Origin: Thalassovita gelatinovora
GTDB taxonomy: Bacteria > Pseudomonadota > Alphaproteobacteria > Rhodobacterales > Rhodobacteraceae
Direction: 5' to 3'
Length of the DNA: 64,000 nt
Assembly (NCBI RefSeq): GCF_001458355.1
Contig: NZ_CYSA01000015.1
Span: forward strand, 625,001-689,000
A program made the position numbers and the translations under genes. Below, piece by piece: positions 1 through 8,245 of this stretch (positions are counted from its first letter, which is position 1; the number at the start of each line of letters is the position of its first letter). The notes under the pieces were generated by a model. It worked only from the letters and a program-made list of their open reading frames with translations, had not been told where the DNA came from and searched no databases.

Positions 1-228
1 AGCCCAAATCCGAAAAATGTAAAACAATCCTGCAAAGGCCCCAACTGAAAAACCACCAATTGTCGTAAAAACAACCATAACCTCCCAGTTGAGAAGCCAA
101 TCTCTAGTCAACCAAACAATATGCTCCTTTTGCATCCGATATGAGTATAACAACGGCACGGCAGTCGAGATTACAAAGCCTGCAAAATATATCCACATAT
201 TGGCTGGTTGCCTAGAATCATCATTCAT
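1..228 (-). CDS. Small membrane protein, partial (C-terminus beyond window)
   Basis: Reading the minus strand from an ATG at 228 gives 76 codons with no stop before base 1. The product starts MNDDSRQPANMWIYFAGF and has two hydrophobic stretches, about residues 12-29 and 54-74, separated by a basic/polar loop, so it is probably an inner-membrane protein. The start overlaps the stop of an upstream minus-strand reading frame (ATGA at 225-228), which implies translational coupling with that protein. I do not recognise the family. A small two-helix protein directly behind a toxin-like C-terminus would fit an immunity protein, but that is inference. The stretch is AT-rich compared with the rest of the window. 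Confidence 0.5.
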   Translation of the reverse strand, partial: MNDDSRQPANMWIYFAGFVISTAVPLLYSYRMQKEHIVWLTRDWLLNWEVMVVFTTIGGFSVGAFAGLFYIFRIWA

Positions 229-440
229 CTTACGGGTCTTACCTCATAATAATCATTAACCCGACCAAGACTGTTCCCCATGAAAAATGGGATAACATCA
301 TGGAACGTGTGTCCAAGCACTGATCCAGGGAAAGACCTATAGTCCGCTGAACCGGCAGAAGGTGGATTGAGCATCAAATTTCCATATCCATCATATATAC
401 ACTGTGTGGAATGCCCTCCAGGCGTTGTGACCTTAAACCA
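225..440 (-). pseudogene. C-terminal remnant of a toxin-like protein
   Basis: An open frame on the minus strand encodes 71 residues ending ...NDYYEVRPVR and stopping at 225-227. Upstream (444-441) the frame is closed by TGA and no start codon lies in the open part, so the N-terminal portion is missing or frameshifted away; a one-base shift near 440 would join it to a second frame that is itself closed after a few codons. The segment reads as a coherent domain: residues STQCIYDGYGNLM, then a Gly/Ala/Asp turn, then GHTFHDVIPFF. From memory this pattern resembles C-termini of hypothetical polymorphic-toxin or Rhs-associated proteins; I cannot verify it. The 4-base overlap with the downstream membrane protein suggests the pair was once an operon. 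Confidence 0.4.
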
Positions 441-788
441 TCAGATACTCTATCCAGCTTGATCGCCTATTGTTCATGAAATTGTTCAAGTATCTTCGGC
501 CTCTCAAATAGGCACTGGCATCAGACAATTTGTTAAAAAATGATAATCGAAACAAGAGCATGCGACGGTTCCATCACAGAGTGCGAGCAACTTCCACGAG
601 GGTACGGTCTGATATGAAGTTCCTCTGCCGGCGTCCTTGACGGACCAAATTATTAGCGCATAGTTGAATTTAGGGTTTCGATTTTCGTGCCTGACGGTCC
701 GATACGAGATGATTTCGCCTATACCAACTTCGGCTTGTTTGACTTTTTTCGGCGCGATTACCGCGTTCATTTCATTTTCGGAGTTCCC
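441..788. other. AT-rich gap without a supported gene
   Basis: No convincing gene is visible. An open minus-strand frame of 119 codons covers 504-863, but it overlaps the signal-peptide region of the following plus-strand gene and its composition is not protein-like. The DNA is probably decayed sequence continuous with the truncated reading frame to its left. Confidence 0.45.
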
Positions 789-1337
789 ATGTTCCTTTCC
801 CGCTATCGCAATACCGCCTTGGCTCTGGCATTGTCGCTCATGCCAACATTTTCCGTTGCACAAGACGCCTTTGGCACCCTAACAGCCCGCCTCGACGGCG
901 TTGAACGGACTTGGTTTCTGACAGCTTTGGAGGAGGAGAGCCAAAGCTTTGGAATGACAGTTACCGCCGCGAGTATGAAGAGTTTCAGCCTTTGGGGACA
1001 GCCGACGGCCGAAACCGTCGCTGAGGTCAAAGACAGCTTGCTGCTCGGCTTTGATGTTATGACTGTTGGCGGTAGCAAGATCCCATTGAATGTCTCCCTG
1101 ACCTATCTCGCCGACGGTTGGAAATCTGGCTGGCTGGCGAATGAGGAGGACCAGATCGTTTTTTCTCTGACAACGCTTGAGGAGGTGGGGGGTGGTCTTT
1201 TCGTTGAGGGAAGTTTCACGGCCGCCGCGCATTACAGCGACACTTTGGTGAGCGGCCAGGTCGATCCGTCGCAAACAATGCAGATCGAGGGAAGCTTCAG
1301 CGCAACCTTGCCGAAGGCCTTATTAAAAGATCAATGA
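789..1337 (+). CDS. Exported protein of unknown function
   Basis: The product is 182 residues. A clear Sec signal peptide is visible at residues 1-25 (FLSRYRNTALALALSLMPTFSVAQ, cleavage after AQ), so the mature protein is periplasmic or secreted. I chose the ATG at 789, preceded by CGGAG, over an in-frame ATG at 687, because only the later start puts the signal peptide at the N-terminus. The mature part is acidic, alternates polar and hydrophobic residues as in beta-sheet proteins, and has no cysteines or recognisable motif. It may belong to the type of Rhodobacteraceae envelope proteins that have a single beta domain; I do not recognise a named family. It lies upstream of another exported protein in the same orientation. 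Confidence 0.65.
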   Translation: MFLSRYRNTALALALSLMPTFSVAQDAFGTLTARLDGVERTWFLTALEEESQSFGMTVTAASMKSFSLWGQPTAETVAEVKDSLLLGFDVMTVGGSKIPLNVSLTYLADGWKSGWLANEEDQIVFSLTTLEEVGGGLFVEGSFTAAAHYSDTLVSGQVDPSQTMQIEGSFSATLPKALLKDQ

Positions 1338-1406
1338 GGGGTTGAACATCCGGTTGCGTCAGGATCGCGCCATAGACACCTTTGCAATCGAAAAGCAAGT
1401 GAGGCA

Positions 1407-1991
1407 TTGTTCAAGGCTTTTTCATTAACCTGTTGTTTCACGTCAACTTTGTTGACGACATCACCCACCCATGCAGAGCCGAATGTCGCCTGCAACTACG
1501 GTTCACCGCAAGCTTGGGACGAGATCAGCCTTATGTATGTCGGCCCATGGAAAATCTCTCATCATGCGGGGTATGTGATAGCAGGCCCAATGACGATGCC
1601 GTTTCCCGCGAGTGGAGACCTTGAAACGATACAGATTGAAATGTCGCCAAGTGGTGGACTTGTCGGCACACACCCGGACGCGCAGCAGCAGCCCATTATG
1701 TTTGAATGGGCAGACGATCTACCTTGAAGCTTTGAAGCTGATGCAAGTCAAGATGGCGTTCCTGCCCCCATCCTGTCGTCATCCGACGTCGAGATGTTGA
1801 TGGGATGCGGCATCGAGAAACTTGCCCGTCTGATCGGGCGGACGCAGGCCACAATCGACGGCACGATGATGGACATGACAGTGCGGTTGATAGTCGTCTC
1901 TCCGGACCAAATATATGGCATTTTTCACACGTCAGCTGCCGCGAACGGGATCCCTGTCAAAAGCTGGCGTACAGTGACCCTAACGCGCTGA
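1407..1991 (+). pseudogene. Exported protein interrupted by an in-frame TGA
   Basis: One continuous frame of 194 sense codons from a TTG at 1407 (preceded by AGTGAGG) to a TGA at 1989-1991 is broken only by a TGA at 1725-1727. The first part (106 residues) has a signal peptide ending near THA and the motif VACNYGSPQAW; the second part continues smoothly (SFEADASQDGVPAPILSSSDVE, then a GCG-containing stretch, then TVRLIVVSPDQIYGIFH and KSWRTVTLTR). From memory, intact relatives in Rhodobacteraceae carry a tryptophan before the SFEAD-like motif, so TGG to TGA is the likely change. It may be a recent nonsense mutation, a sequencing error, or less likely read-through. Its molecular role is unknown. 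Confidence 0.55.
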
Positions 1992-2013
1992 TATGGTGCA
2001 AAGGATACGGTAG

Positions 2014-2826
2014 ATGGGCGGCGAGAAACAGACAGTAATCGGCGTGTTGTGGCGCCAAAAAATCTGGGTATTCCCGCTGCTCATCGCGGCGGGCATCGCG
2101 CTTGGGATGTTCAAGATTTCATCCTATCAAAAGGCGGTGGAGTTTTCCGCAGATGGCGTCAAGGTGATCGGTGAAGTTACTAACTTGCACGAGGGCCGGT
2201 ACGGAAAACGAAATACATACGACGTTTCTTACATTTTCGTGACCGAAACCGATCCTTACACCCATGGACAGCAAGAGGTTAGCCAAGAGCTTTTCGACAC
2301 CTTGACGGAAGGGGGGCCGATTGACGTTTGGTATCTGCCGACGGCTCCCAAACAGAACGTGGTCGAGGTAGGCAAGCTTACATGTTTGTTCTGGCTGACA
2401 CTGTTTTGCGCATCGGGCTTGATCTTAACGGGTTTTTTTGGGTGGGTGGTTGGCGATCAAACATGCGCGCGCAACAGTCCAAGCAATTGGGGGCAGCGAT
2501 ACCTAACCCATACATGGCTTCCCTATTTGCTTCGCCTGAAGGCGAAGCAAATCATGCGCGCCCAAAAAGGGCGCACATATCGATATCAAGCCCCAAAATC
2601 AGAGCGTAGCGAGAACCGCATCGACCCCGGCCTGGGCCACCTCGGTATCTTGCGCCGGAGTGCCGGAACTGACGCCGATACCGCCGACACAATCGCCATT
2701 CACGAAGACCGGCAAACCGCCGCCGACCACCATCAGACGACCACCGATGGCCGATGCGATGCCATAAGCCGGCGCACCCGGCTGGCTGGCCGCGCCATAT
2801 TCATGGGTCGCCTTCTTCGCGCCTGA
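2014..2826 (+). CDS. DUF3592-like membrane protein with an antisense tail
   Basis: Residues 1-150 look like a small membrane protein: a first transmembrane helix at about 17-34 (VFPLLIAAGIALGMF), a periplasmic beta-rich domain (YDVSYIFVTETDPYTHG ... IDVWYLPTAPKQNVVEV) and a second helix at about 122-146. This is the layout of DUF3592 proteins. After the second helix the frame does not stop but continues for ~120 residues, the last 228 bases being antisense to the following glcG-like gene, with arginine-rich low-quality sequence. A run of seven T at 2433-2439 just inside the second helix is a likely frameshift point: the neighbouring frame continues WVGGWRSNMRAQQSKQ, a more typical basic tail, and ends at 2609. 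The real 3' end is therefore uncertain. Confidence 0.5.
   Translation: MGGEKQTVIGVLWRQKIWVFPLLIAAGIALGMFKISSYQKAVEFSADGVKVIGEVTNLHEGRYGKRNTYDVSYIFVTETDPYTHGQQEVSQELFDTLTEGGPIDVWYLPTAPKQNVVEVGKLTCLFWLTLFCASGLILTGFFGWVVGDQTCARNSPSNWGQRYLTHTWLPYLLRLKAKQIMRAQKGRTYRYQAPKSERSENRIDPGLGHLGILRRSAGTDADTADTIAIHEDRQTAADHHQTTTDGRCDAISRRTRLAGRAIFMGRLLRA
2525..2578. repeat. Two adjacent inverted repeats between convergent genes
   Basis: A perfect 12-bp stem (2525-2536 with 2541-2552, loop TGAA) is followed after one base by a 10-bp stem with one mismatch (2554-2563 with 2569-2578, loop AAAAA). They sit just past the 3' end of the minus-strand glcG-like gene and within the doubtful tail of the plus-strand membrane protein. 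On the minus strand the second loop is TTTTT. They could act as a bidirectional terminator or be copies of a dispersed palindromic element. Confidence 0.6.
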
Positions 2827-3027
2827 AGCGGTGAAGCTCTTGTCGATCGCGATGATGGATGAGGTCACCTTGCCGCCATCCATCCGCTCGAAGGCGATCA
2901 GGTTGCCGCCCTCGTCGGTGATCGCGATGCACATCGGCACCCCAATTTCGTCTGCCTTGGCGCGGGCACCCTCGATCATTACGCGCGCATCAGCGCAATC
3001 CAGTCTGGTCACGGTAATCATGTTCAA
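2599..3027 (-). CDS. GlcG/HbpS-family protein
   Basis: The product has 142 residues and shows the family pattern: [20 protein letters not shown] near residues 31-50, a Gly/Ala-rich centre, and the C-terminal [21 protein letters not shown] motif. GlcG/HbpS proteins are small cytoplasmic or exported proteins found next to glycolate and glyoxylate genes and, in some bacteria, binding haem or cobalamin; no reaction is firmly established. No signal peptide is present. The start overlaps the stop of malate synthase by four bases (ATGA at 3024-3027), so the two are translationally coupled and probably act together in glyoxylate use. Confidence 0.85.
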   Translation of the reverse strand: MNMITVTRLDCADARVMIEGARAKADEIGVPMCIAITDEGGNLIAFERMDGGKVTSSIIAIDKSFTASGAKKATHEYGAASQPGAPAYGIASAIGGRLMVVGGGLPVFVNGDCVGGIGVSSGTPAQDTEVAQAGVDAVLATL

Positions 3028-5180
3028 GCTCCTTGTTGCGCTTTGGCTTCACGGCGACGAGCATGCAGCACCGGTTCGGTATATCCCGACGGTTGCACTG
3101 CCCCCTTGAAGATCAAGTCGCAGGCCGCAGCGAAGGCCACGCCGTCAAACCCCGGCGCCATCGGCGTGTAAGCCACATCGCCCGCGTTCTGACGGTCCAC
3201 TTCCAACGCCATACGTTTCAGGCTTTCCATCACCTGATCCTCGGTCACCAGACCGTGCATCAGCCAGTTGGCCAGATACTGCGATGAAATCCGCAGCGTC
3301 GCGCGGTCTTCCATCAGCCCTACATCGTTGATGTCGGGCACTTTGGAACATCCCACGCCCTGATCGATCCAGCGCACCACGTAACCCAGGATACCCTGAC
3401 AATTGTTGTCCACGTCGCGGCGCACTTCATCTTCGGTCAGGTTGCGTCCTGCCAGCAACGGTGGCGTCAGCAACGCCTCGCGGCTGGCCATTTCACGGCC
3501 CTTCAATTCGTCCTGACGGGCAAACACGTCGACCATGTGGTAATGGGTGGCGTGCAGCGTCGCCGCAGTGGGCGACGGCACCCATGCGGTGTTGGCGCCG
3601 GCCATCGGGTGGCCGATCTTGGCGTCCAGCATTTCGGCCATCGCATCGGGTTTTGCCCACATGCCCTTGCCGATCTGGCCCTTGCCCTGCATCCCGGTGG
3701 CTAGACCGGTATCGACATTGCCGTCCTCATAGGCCGACAGCCAACCGGCATCTTTCATCTCGCCCTTCGGAATGAACGGTCCGGCTTTCATGCTGGTATG
3801 GATCTCGTCGCCGGTCCGATCAAGGAAACCGGTATTGATGAAGACCAGACGGTCTTTCACCGCGCGAATACATTCCTTGAGGTTAGCCGAGGTGCGGCGC
3901 TCCTCGTCCATCACGCCCAGTTTGACGGTATTGACCGGTAGGCCAAGAATGTCCTCGACCCGTCCATACATGGTGTTGGCAAACGCCACTTCTTCCGGTC
4001 CGTGCATTTTTGGCTTCACCACATAAACCGATCCGGTACGCGAATTGCGAGGGCCTTCGGTCTTTTTCAGGTCATGCATGGCACAGGCCACGGTGATCAG
4101 CGCGTCCAACATGCCTTCGGGGGTTTCTTCGCCATCCATCAGCACCGCGTCGGTGGTCATCAGGTGACCCACGTTGCGCACCAGCATCAGCGCCCGGCCC
4201 TGCAGGGTCAGCGTCGACCCGTTCGGCGCGGTCAGCACCTTGTCATCGGCCAGACGGCGAGTCATCGGCTTGCCGCCCTTTTCGAATACCTCGGTCAGAT
4301 CGCCCTTCATCAGGCCCAGCCACTTGGCGTAAATGTCCGTCTTGTCCGCGGCATCGACCGCCGCAACGCTGTCTTCGCAATCCTGAATCGCGGTCAGCGC
4401 ACTTTCCAGCACTACGTCGCGCAGGCCGGCCGGATGGGTGGCCCCCACCGGGTGTGAAGGGTCGATCAGCAACTCGATATGCAGACCGTTGTGGCGCAGC
4501 ATGTAAGAGGCCTTATCGCCGTTCTCGGTATAGCCCACAAAACCGGCCGGATCGGCAAAGGGCACGTCGCGCGCGCCGATCAGCGCCAGCAATTCGTCAC
4601 CTTCACGCTGATACGCGGTCACGTCCTTGTGCGATGCGCCGACCAGCGGTACCGCCTTGTCGAGGAAATCCGCAGCCCAAGCCTCCGCCTGCGCGCCGCG
4701 CTTGGGGTCATAGCCAGACCCTTCAGCGGCACCCGGCAACGCATCGGTGCCATAAAGAGCGTCGTACAACGATCCCCAACGGGCATTGGCCGCATTCAAC
4801 GCAAACCGCGCATTCATCACCGGCACCACCAATTGCGGCCCGGCAATACGGGCGATTTCGTCATCGGCCTCTGCGGTGGTGATTTCAAAATCCTCGCCCT
4901 GCGGCACCAGATAGCCGATATCGCGCAGGAAAGCCTGATAGGCATTGTTATCCCATGTTTGCCCCTTGCGGGCCGACAGCCAGTCGTCGATCTGCTTTTG
5001 CAGGGTTTCGCGCAGGTCTAACAAGCGGCGGTTTTCCGGCGCAAGATCGGCCAGCATCTTTGCGTAGCCAGACCAGACCGCATCGGCCTCCAGCCCAAGA
5101 TCGGGCAGGATCTGCGTTTCAACCAGTTCGGCCAGTTCATTGGCTACATTCAGCCCGGCACGGGTCACGTAATCAGTCAT
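3024..5180 (-). CDS. glcB: Malate synthase G
   Basis: The enzyme condenses glyoxylate with acetyl-CoA to give malate, the anaplerotic step of the glyoxylate/glycolate route, in the cytoplasm. The 718-residue length matches the monomeric G form (about 720). Visible family sequence includes [20 protein letters not shown], the following [17 protein letters not shown] and [18 protein letters not shown], the conserved GKGMWAKPD segment and [20 protein letters not shown] near the C-terminal third. I chose the ATG at 5180 (product [13 protein letters not shown]), which has AGGAGAG seven bases upstream, over an ATG at 5258 that would overlap the putative iclR promoter. The gene is divergent from an IclR-type regulator and is followed by a coupled glcG-like gene. 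Confidence 0.95.
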   Translation of the reverse strand: MTDYVTRAGLNVANELAELVETQILPDLGLEADAVWSGYAKMLADLAPENRRLLDLRETLQKQIDDWLSARKGQTWDNNAYQAFLRDIGYLVPQGEDFEITTAEADDEIARIAGPQLVVPVMNARFALNAANARWGSLYDALYGTDALPGAAEGSGYDPKRGAQAEAWAADFLDKAVPLVGASHKDVTAYQREGDELLALIGARDVPFADPAGFVGYTENGDKASYMLRHNGLHIELLIDPSHPVGATHPAGLRDVVLESALTAIQDCEDSVAAVDAADKTDIYAKWLGLMKGDLTEVFEKGGKPMTRRLADDKVLTAPNGSTLTLQGRALMLVRNVGHLMTTDAVLMDGEETPEGMLDALITVACAMHDLKKTEGPRNSRTGSVYVVKPKMHGPEEVAFANTMYGRVEDILGLPVNTVKLGVMDEERRTSANLKECIRAVKDRLVFINTGFLDRTGDEIHTSMKAGPFIPKGEMKDAGWLSAYEDGNVDTGLATGMQGKGQIGKGMWAKPDAMAEMLDAKIGHPMAGANTAWVPSPTAATLHATHYHMVDVFARQDELKGREMASREALLTPPLLAGRNLTEDEVRRDVDNNCQGILGYVVRWIDQGVGCSKVPDINDVGLMEDRATLRISSQYLANWLMHGLVTEDQVMESLKRMALEVDRQNAGDVAYTPMAPGFDGVAFAAACDLIFKGAVQPSGYTEPVLHARRREAKAQQGA

Positions 5181-5241
5181 CGCGACTCTCCTTTCATGAT
5201 TGGTGGCAGAATAGGAAAGCAGCGACATGACGTCTCTCCTC

Positions 5242-5270
5242 TTGTCAAAGTTTTCCATATTGTGGAATAT
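5242..5270 (+). promoter_or_regulatory. Putative iclR promoter with internal dyad operator
   Basis: TTGTCA (5242-5247) and GAATAT (5265-5270) are separated by 17 bases. Inside this spacing and touching the -10 lies the dyad TTCCATATTGTGGAA (5253-5267; arms TTCCA/TGGAA). The arms match the half sites of the E. coli IclR operator (TGGAAAT/ATTTCCA type). Its place between divergent glcB and the IclR-type gene suggests autoregulation and control of glcB. Seen in sequence; the regulatory role is inferred. Confidence 0.45.
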
Positions 5271-5297
5271 TGGGCTTCAAAAATGGAAAGGCCGTCC

Positions 5298-6080
5298 ATG
5301 GCGGAAAAGCAAACAGGTGGCGTGCAATCGGTGCATCGGGCGCTTGACCTGCTGGAACGGGTCGCGCAAGTCAGCGATGGCGCGCGGCTGTCCGATCTGG
5401 CGAAAGAGGCTGGTTTGGCCGTGTCCACCACCCATCGGTTACTGACCACGCTGGAACAGCGCGGTTTCGTGCAATCGGATGCTGCAAGCAGCCGCTGGCA
5501 TGTCGGTCAACGCGCCTTTGCCGTCGGGTCGGCCTATACCAAACAACGTAGCTTCGTCGCCCCAGCCCTTCCCTTTCTGCGGCGTCTACGCGATCTTACC
5601 CGGGAAACCGCCAATTTGGGCGTCATCGACGATGGCGAGGTGATAACCCTGTCGCAAGTGGAAAGCCGCGAAATCATGCGTGCGATTTCGCCCCCCGGTG
5701 GCCGGGTGCCGGTGATGTGTTCCGGCATGGGCAAGGCGATCCTCGCCACTTGGGAAAATACGGCCATTGACCGGATCATTGACCGGCACGGGCTGCGCGC
5801 GATGACGTCGCACAGCCTGACCAAGCGCGACGCGGTGCATGATGAAATCGCCCGGATTCGCGATCGAGGATTTGCGCTGGATGACGAAGAATTCGTGCTT
5901 GGCCTGCGCTGTGTCGCCGCCGTCGTCTGGGGCCCACAGGGCGAAGCGGCCTGTGCCATTTCAGTCTCCGGGCTGGCGGCACGGTTAACGCCGGAAAAAG
6001 TGGCGGAAACCGGCGCGGTGGTGAAGCGGCTTGCCGATGAACTGACCGAGGTTCTGGGCGGTTGCGCACCCACCCACTGA
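5298..6080 (+). CDS. IclR-family transcriptional regulator
   Basis: The product is 260 residues, the normal length of the family. Residues ~8-70 form the winged helix-turn-helix (VQSVHRALDLLERVAQ, then LSDLAKEAGLAVSTTHRLLTTLEQRGFV). Residues ~80-255 form the effector domain, with NLGVIDDGEVITLSQVES, the GGRVPVMCSGMGKAILA segment and the C-terminal C-A-I-S-VSG motif. The ATG at 5298 is preferred because GGAAAGG lies six bases upstream; an ATG at 5283 would begin nearly at the predicted transcript start. Divergence from malate synthase makes glyoxylate or a related acid the likely effector and glcB the likely target. The exact ligand cannot be read from sequence. Confidence 0.9.
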   Translation: MAEKQTGGVQSVHRALDLLERVAQVSDGARLSDLAKEAGLAVSTTHRLLTTLEQRGFVQSDAASSRWHVGQRAFAVGSAYTKQRSFVAPALPFLRRLRDLTRETANLGVIDDGEVITLSQVESREIMRAISPPGGRVPVMCSGMGKAILATWENTAIDRIIDRHGLRAMTSHSLTKRDAVHDEIARIRDRGFALDDEEFVLGLRCVAAVVWGPQGEAACAISVSGLAARLTPEKVAETGAVVKRLADELTEVLGGCAPTH

Positions 6081-6140
6081 ACGGTCTTGTACCGGGTCCC
6101 TGCACCATGCGACCAATGCCTGGAAATGAAAGAGGATACT

Positions 6141-6953
6141 ATGATGACCCTGCCAACCCCGCCTTCAGAGCCCAGCACCGACGACGGATTATGCGTGCCA
6201 GTTTCGCTGGGATCAACACGGCTGATCTGGCTGAACCAGCCGAAGCGGCGCAACGCGCTGTCGCCGGACCTGCGCGGGGCGCTGAAGGATCTGCTACAAC
6301 AGGCGATGCAGGACGACACGGTGCGGGCCATCGTGATCTGTGGCGTGCAGGGCAATTTCAGCGCCGGCGGCGACCTGTCCACGATGAAGGGCATCAGTTC
6401 GGTCGCCGGGCGCGAACGGATGAACGATGCCGCCGACCTGATGCGGGTCATGGTTCAGGGACCCAAACCCATCGTCGCCGCAGTCGAAGGCTGGTGCGTC
6501 GGCGCGGGCATGTCACTGGCCGCGGCCTGCGATATCGTAGTGGCGGCACCGGGTGCGAAGTTTTCCCTGCCCTTCGGCAAGCTGGGGCTGATCCCCGATC
6601 TGGGATCGCTGCACACCCTGACAGCCCGGATCGGGATGGGTCGAACCAAATGGCTGGCTTTCACCCGCCGCACCATCGACGCGCAAATCGCAATGACTTG
6701 GGGTGCGGTAGAAGACATCGCCGAAGAAGGCGCGACGCTTGCCCATGCCTTGGCGTTGGCTGAAGAAATCGCTGCGGGCGCCCCGCTGACCATCAGCTAT
6801 ACCAAACAACTACTGGCCCGGCTGCCAATGGGGTTCGACGAATATCTGGCCGCCGAACGTGATACTCAGGCGATACTCTATACATCCGAAGATTTCGACG
6901 AAGGTATCGATTCCTTTTTCGAAAAACGACCGGCGGTATTTCACGGCAAGTGA
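6141..6953 (+). CDS. Crotonase-family protein (enoyl-CoA hydratase/isomerase fold)
   Basis: The 270-residue product follows iclR by 60 bases and starts at an ATG with AGAGG upstream. It has the crotonase oxyanion motif (NFSAGGDLSTM near residue 75) and VEGWCVGAGMSLAAACDIV near residue 116. Compared with the rat mitochondrial hydratase as I remember it, the two catalytic glutamates are replaced: the one in GGGCELAMMCD aligns with Ser in GAGMSLAAACD, and the one in QPEILLG with Phe in LPFGKLGL. An Asp follows in LIPDLGS. It therefore should not be called a hydratase; an isomerase or another acyl-CoA reaction is more likely. The C-terminal DSFFEKRPAVF is typical of the fold. The same orientation suggests co-transcription with iclR. 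Confidence 0.85.
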   Translation: MMTLPTPPSEPSTDDGLCVPVSLGSTRLIWLNQPKRRNALSPDLRGALKDLLQQAMQDDTVRAIVICGVQGNFSAGGDLSTMKGISSVAGRERMNDAADLMRVMVQGPKPIVAAVEGWCVGAGMSLAAACDIVVAAPGAKFSLPFGKLGLIPDLGSLHTLTARIGMGRTKWLAFTRRTIDAQIAMTWGAVEDIAEEGATLAHALALAEEIAAGAPLTISYTKQLLARLPMGFDEYLAAERDTQAILYTSEDFDEGIDSFFEKRPAVFHGK

Positions 6954-6976
6954 TCCGCCACAGCGCGAAATCGTTT

Positions 6977-7006
6977 GGGGAACACTCCTAAAAGGTGTTT
7001 CCCTTT
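6977..7006 (+). terminator. Putative terminator after the crotonase gene
   Basis: An imperfect stem (GGGGAACAC at 6977-6985 with GTGTTTCCC at 6995-7003, one bulged base) is followed by TTT. It lies 24 bases after the stop. Confidence 0.45.
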
Positions 7007-7189
7007 CGCGTACGAAGCTAACCAAAGGGCTATCCCGCTATCACTTTGGGGGCACCAACACGAACTTATAACACTGTTTTTCAACAATATTTTAAGGTCG
7101 CAACGCTTTCTCAAACATCCTGAAAGCCGTATACTGAAACGGTAATCAGTTGAGTTCCGGTAATTAGGAAAGGCGGGAAATACACGCCC

Positions 7190-7804
7190 ATGCGCATTCT
7201 CTTGGCCGACGATCATATTTTACTACTCGAAATGCTGGCGACCTTTCTGTCGCATGATGACACACTGAAAATAGACAAGGCCGGTAATTTGCCCGCAGCA
7301 ATGCAGATCGTTACAAATGGTCCGCATTTCGATCTGGTGGTGCTTGATTACCTGATGCCCGGCATGAATGGACTGACCGGATTGCGTCAAGTTCTGGCTG
7401 CCCCGAACGTCGCCCATGTAGCGTTGATGTCGGGACAGATCCCGCGGTCTGACGCGATCGAAGCAATCAGGATAGGCGCGTCGGGCATTATCGCCAAATC
7501 GTCTACACCGGATTACTTCGCCCATACTCTCAAATATCTGGCCATGGGCGGTAAACATCTGCCCGACGATTTGCTGAATGCTGACGATTCCGAACCCGAC
7601 AATCCATTTTTCGAAAATCTGTCCAAGCGCGAAACAGAAATCCTGAAGGAACTGGCGACAGGCAAGACGAACAAGAATATCGCAAATGAACTTGGTATTC
7701 AGGAAACCACGGTGAAACAGTTCGTTACCCTGATCAACAAGAAGCTGAATGTGCAAAACCGTACTCAGGCGGCATTGCTGGCCCGCGACTACGGATTGGT
7801 CTGA
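7190..7804 (+). CDS. NarL/LuxR-type response regulator
   Basis: The product has 204 residues. The N-terminal receiver domain contains the acidic pocket (LLADDH, D7/D8), the phosphorylation site D53 (VVLDYLMPGMNG) and K103 (GIIAKSSTPD). Residues ~140-204 form a LuxR-type helix-turn-helix (SKRETEILKELATGKTNKNIANELGIQETTVKQ). It is a DNA-binding regulator controlled by phosphorylation. No histidine kinase gene lies nearby, so the partner is unknown; the Hpt protein 50 kb away is only a formal candidate. The start at 7190 follows AAAGGCGGG at some distance. The gene stands alone, with terminator-like hairpins on both sides. Confidence 0.9.
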   Translation: MRILLADDHILLLEMLATFLSHDDTLKIDKAGNLPAAMQIVTNGPHFDLVVLDYLMPGMNGLTGLRQVLAAPNVAHVALMSGQIPRSDAIEAIRIGASGIIAKSSTPDYFAHTLKYLAMGGKHLPDDLLNADDSEPDNPFFENLSKRETEILKELATGKTNKNIANELGIQETTVKQFVTLINKKLNVQNRTQAALLARDYGLV

Positions 7805-7827
7805 CCCGCTGGAACCTCATCGCAACG

Positions 7828-7855
7828 CCCGGTGCCCGCGCATCGGGTTCTTGCC
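7828..7855 (+). terminator. Weak hairpin after the response regulator
   Basis: CCCGGTG (7828-7834) can pair with CATCGGG (7841-7847), with one G-U pair; a T-rich stretch follows (TTCTTGCCGTTTTT). This is a weak terminator candidate. Confidence 0.35.
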
Positions 7856-8030
7856 GTTTTTCATATGATTTAGGCGAACAAATCTGAATTTCTTAACCTA
7901 TCACATCGAGCCTCAGATCGGACCCTGATCCAGTTCCTGCCTGTGCTGTTCGTCCGCTCCCTCTATGGCATCCAGGTCAATTCTTGTCGGCAGGTTTGGT
8001 AATCTCCGACGCGACAACTGTACCAATAAA

Positions 8031-8245
8031 GAACGACGACCCCGGTGGTGGGCACCGGGGTCGCAGGTCATCATGGAGAGAGAGAAGGATCTGGTTAAAA
8101 AAAGGAGCGCGAGGGAGGGGGGGACATCGAAAACAACGGTTGACTGCCTAGACGTGTTTTCTACTCGCGCTCCTTATACTCATTACGACTTGTTACGCTT
8201 GATCTAGAACCATGGAACTCATTACCAGTACCTTGGTATCGTTTT
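8031..8245 (+). ncRNA. Candidate structured small RNA
   Basis: No protein-like frame covers this part of the 790-base gap, but it is rich in strong inverted repeats. A perfect 10-bp hairpin (8038-8047 with 8053-8062) is followed by a 12-bp perfect stem between 8102-8113 and 8164-8175. Nested inside that stem is a 6-bp stem (GAAAAC 8129-8134 with GTTTTC 8156-8161). A short hairpin TACCA/TGGTA (8223-8238) is followed by TCGTTTTT, which resembles a terminator and would mark the 3' end on the plus strand. I recognise no known RNA family. The orientation is inferred from that T-run; the boundaries are approximate. Confidence 0.35.

Noticed and set aside
504-863. 119-codon minus-strand frame
   Set aside because: It overlaps the signal-peptide start of the plus-strand exported protein, has no ribosome-binding site and no protein-like pattern.
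7965-8207. 80-codon plus-strand frame
   Set aside because: It runs through the strong inverted repeats of the intergenic region and its translation is basic and irregular.
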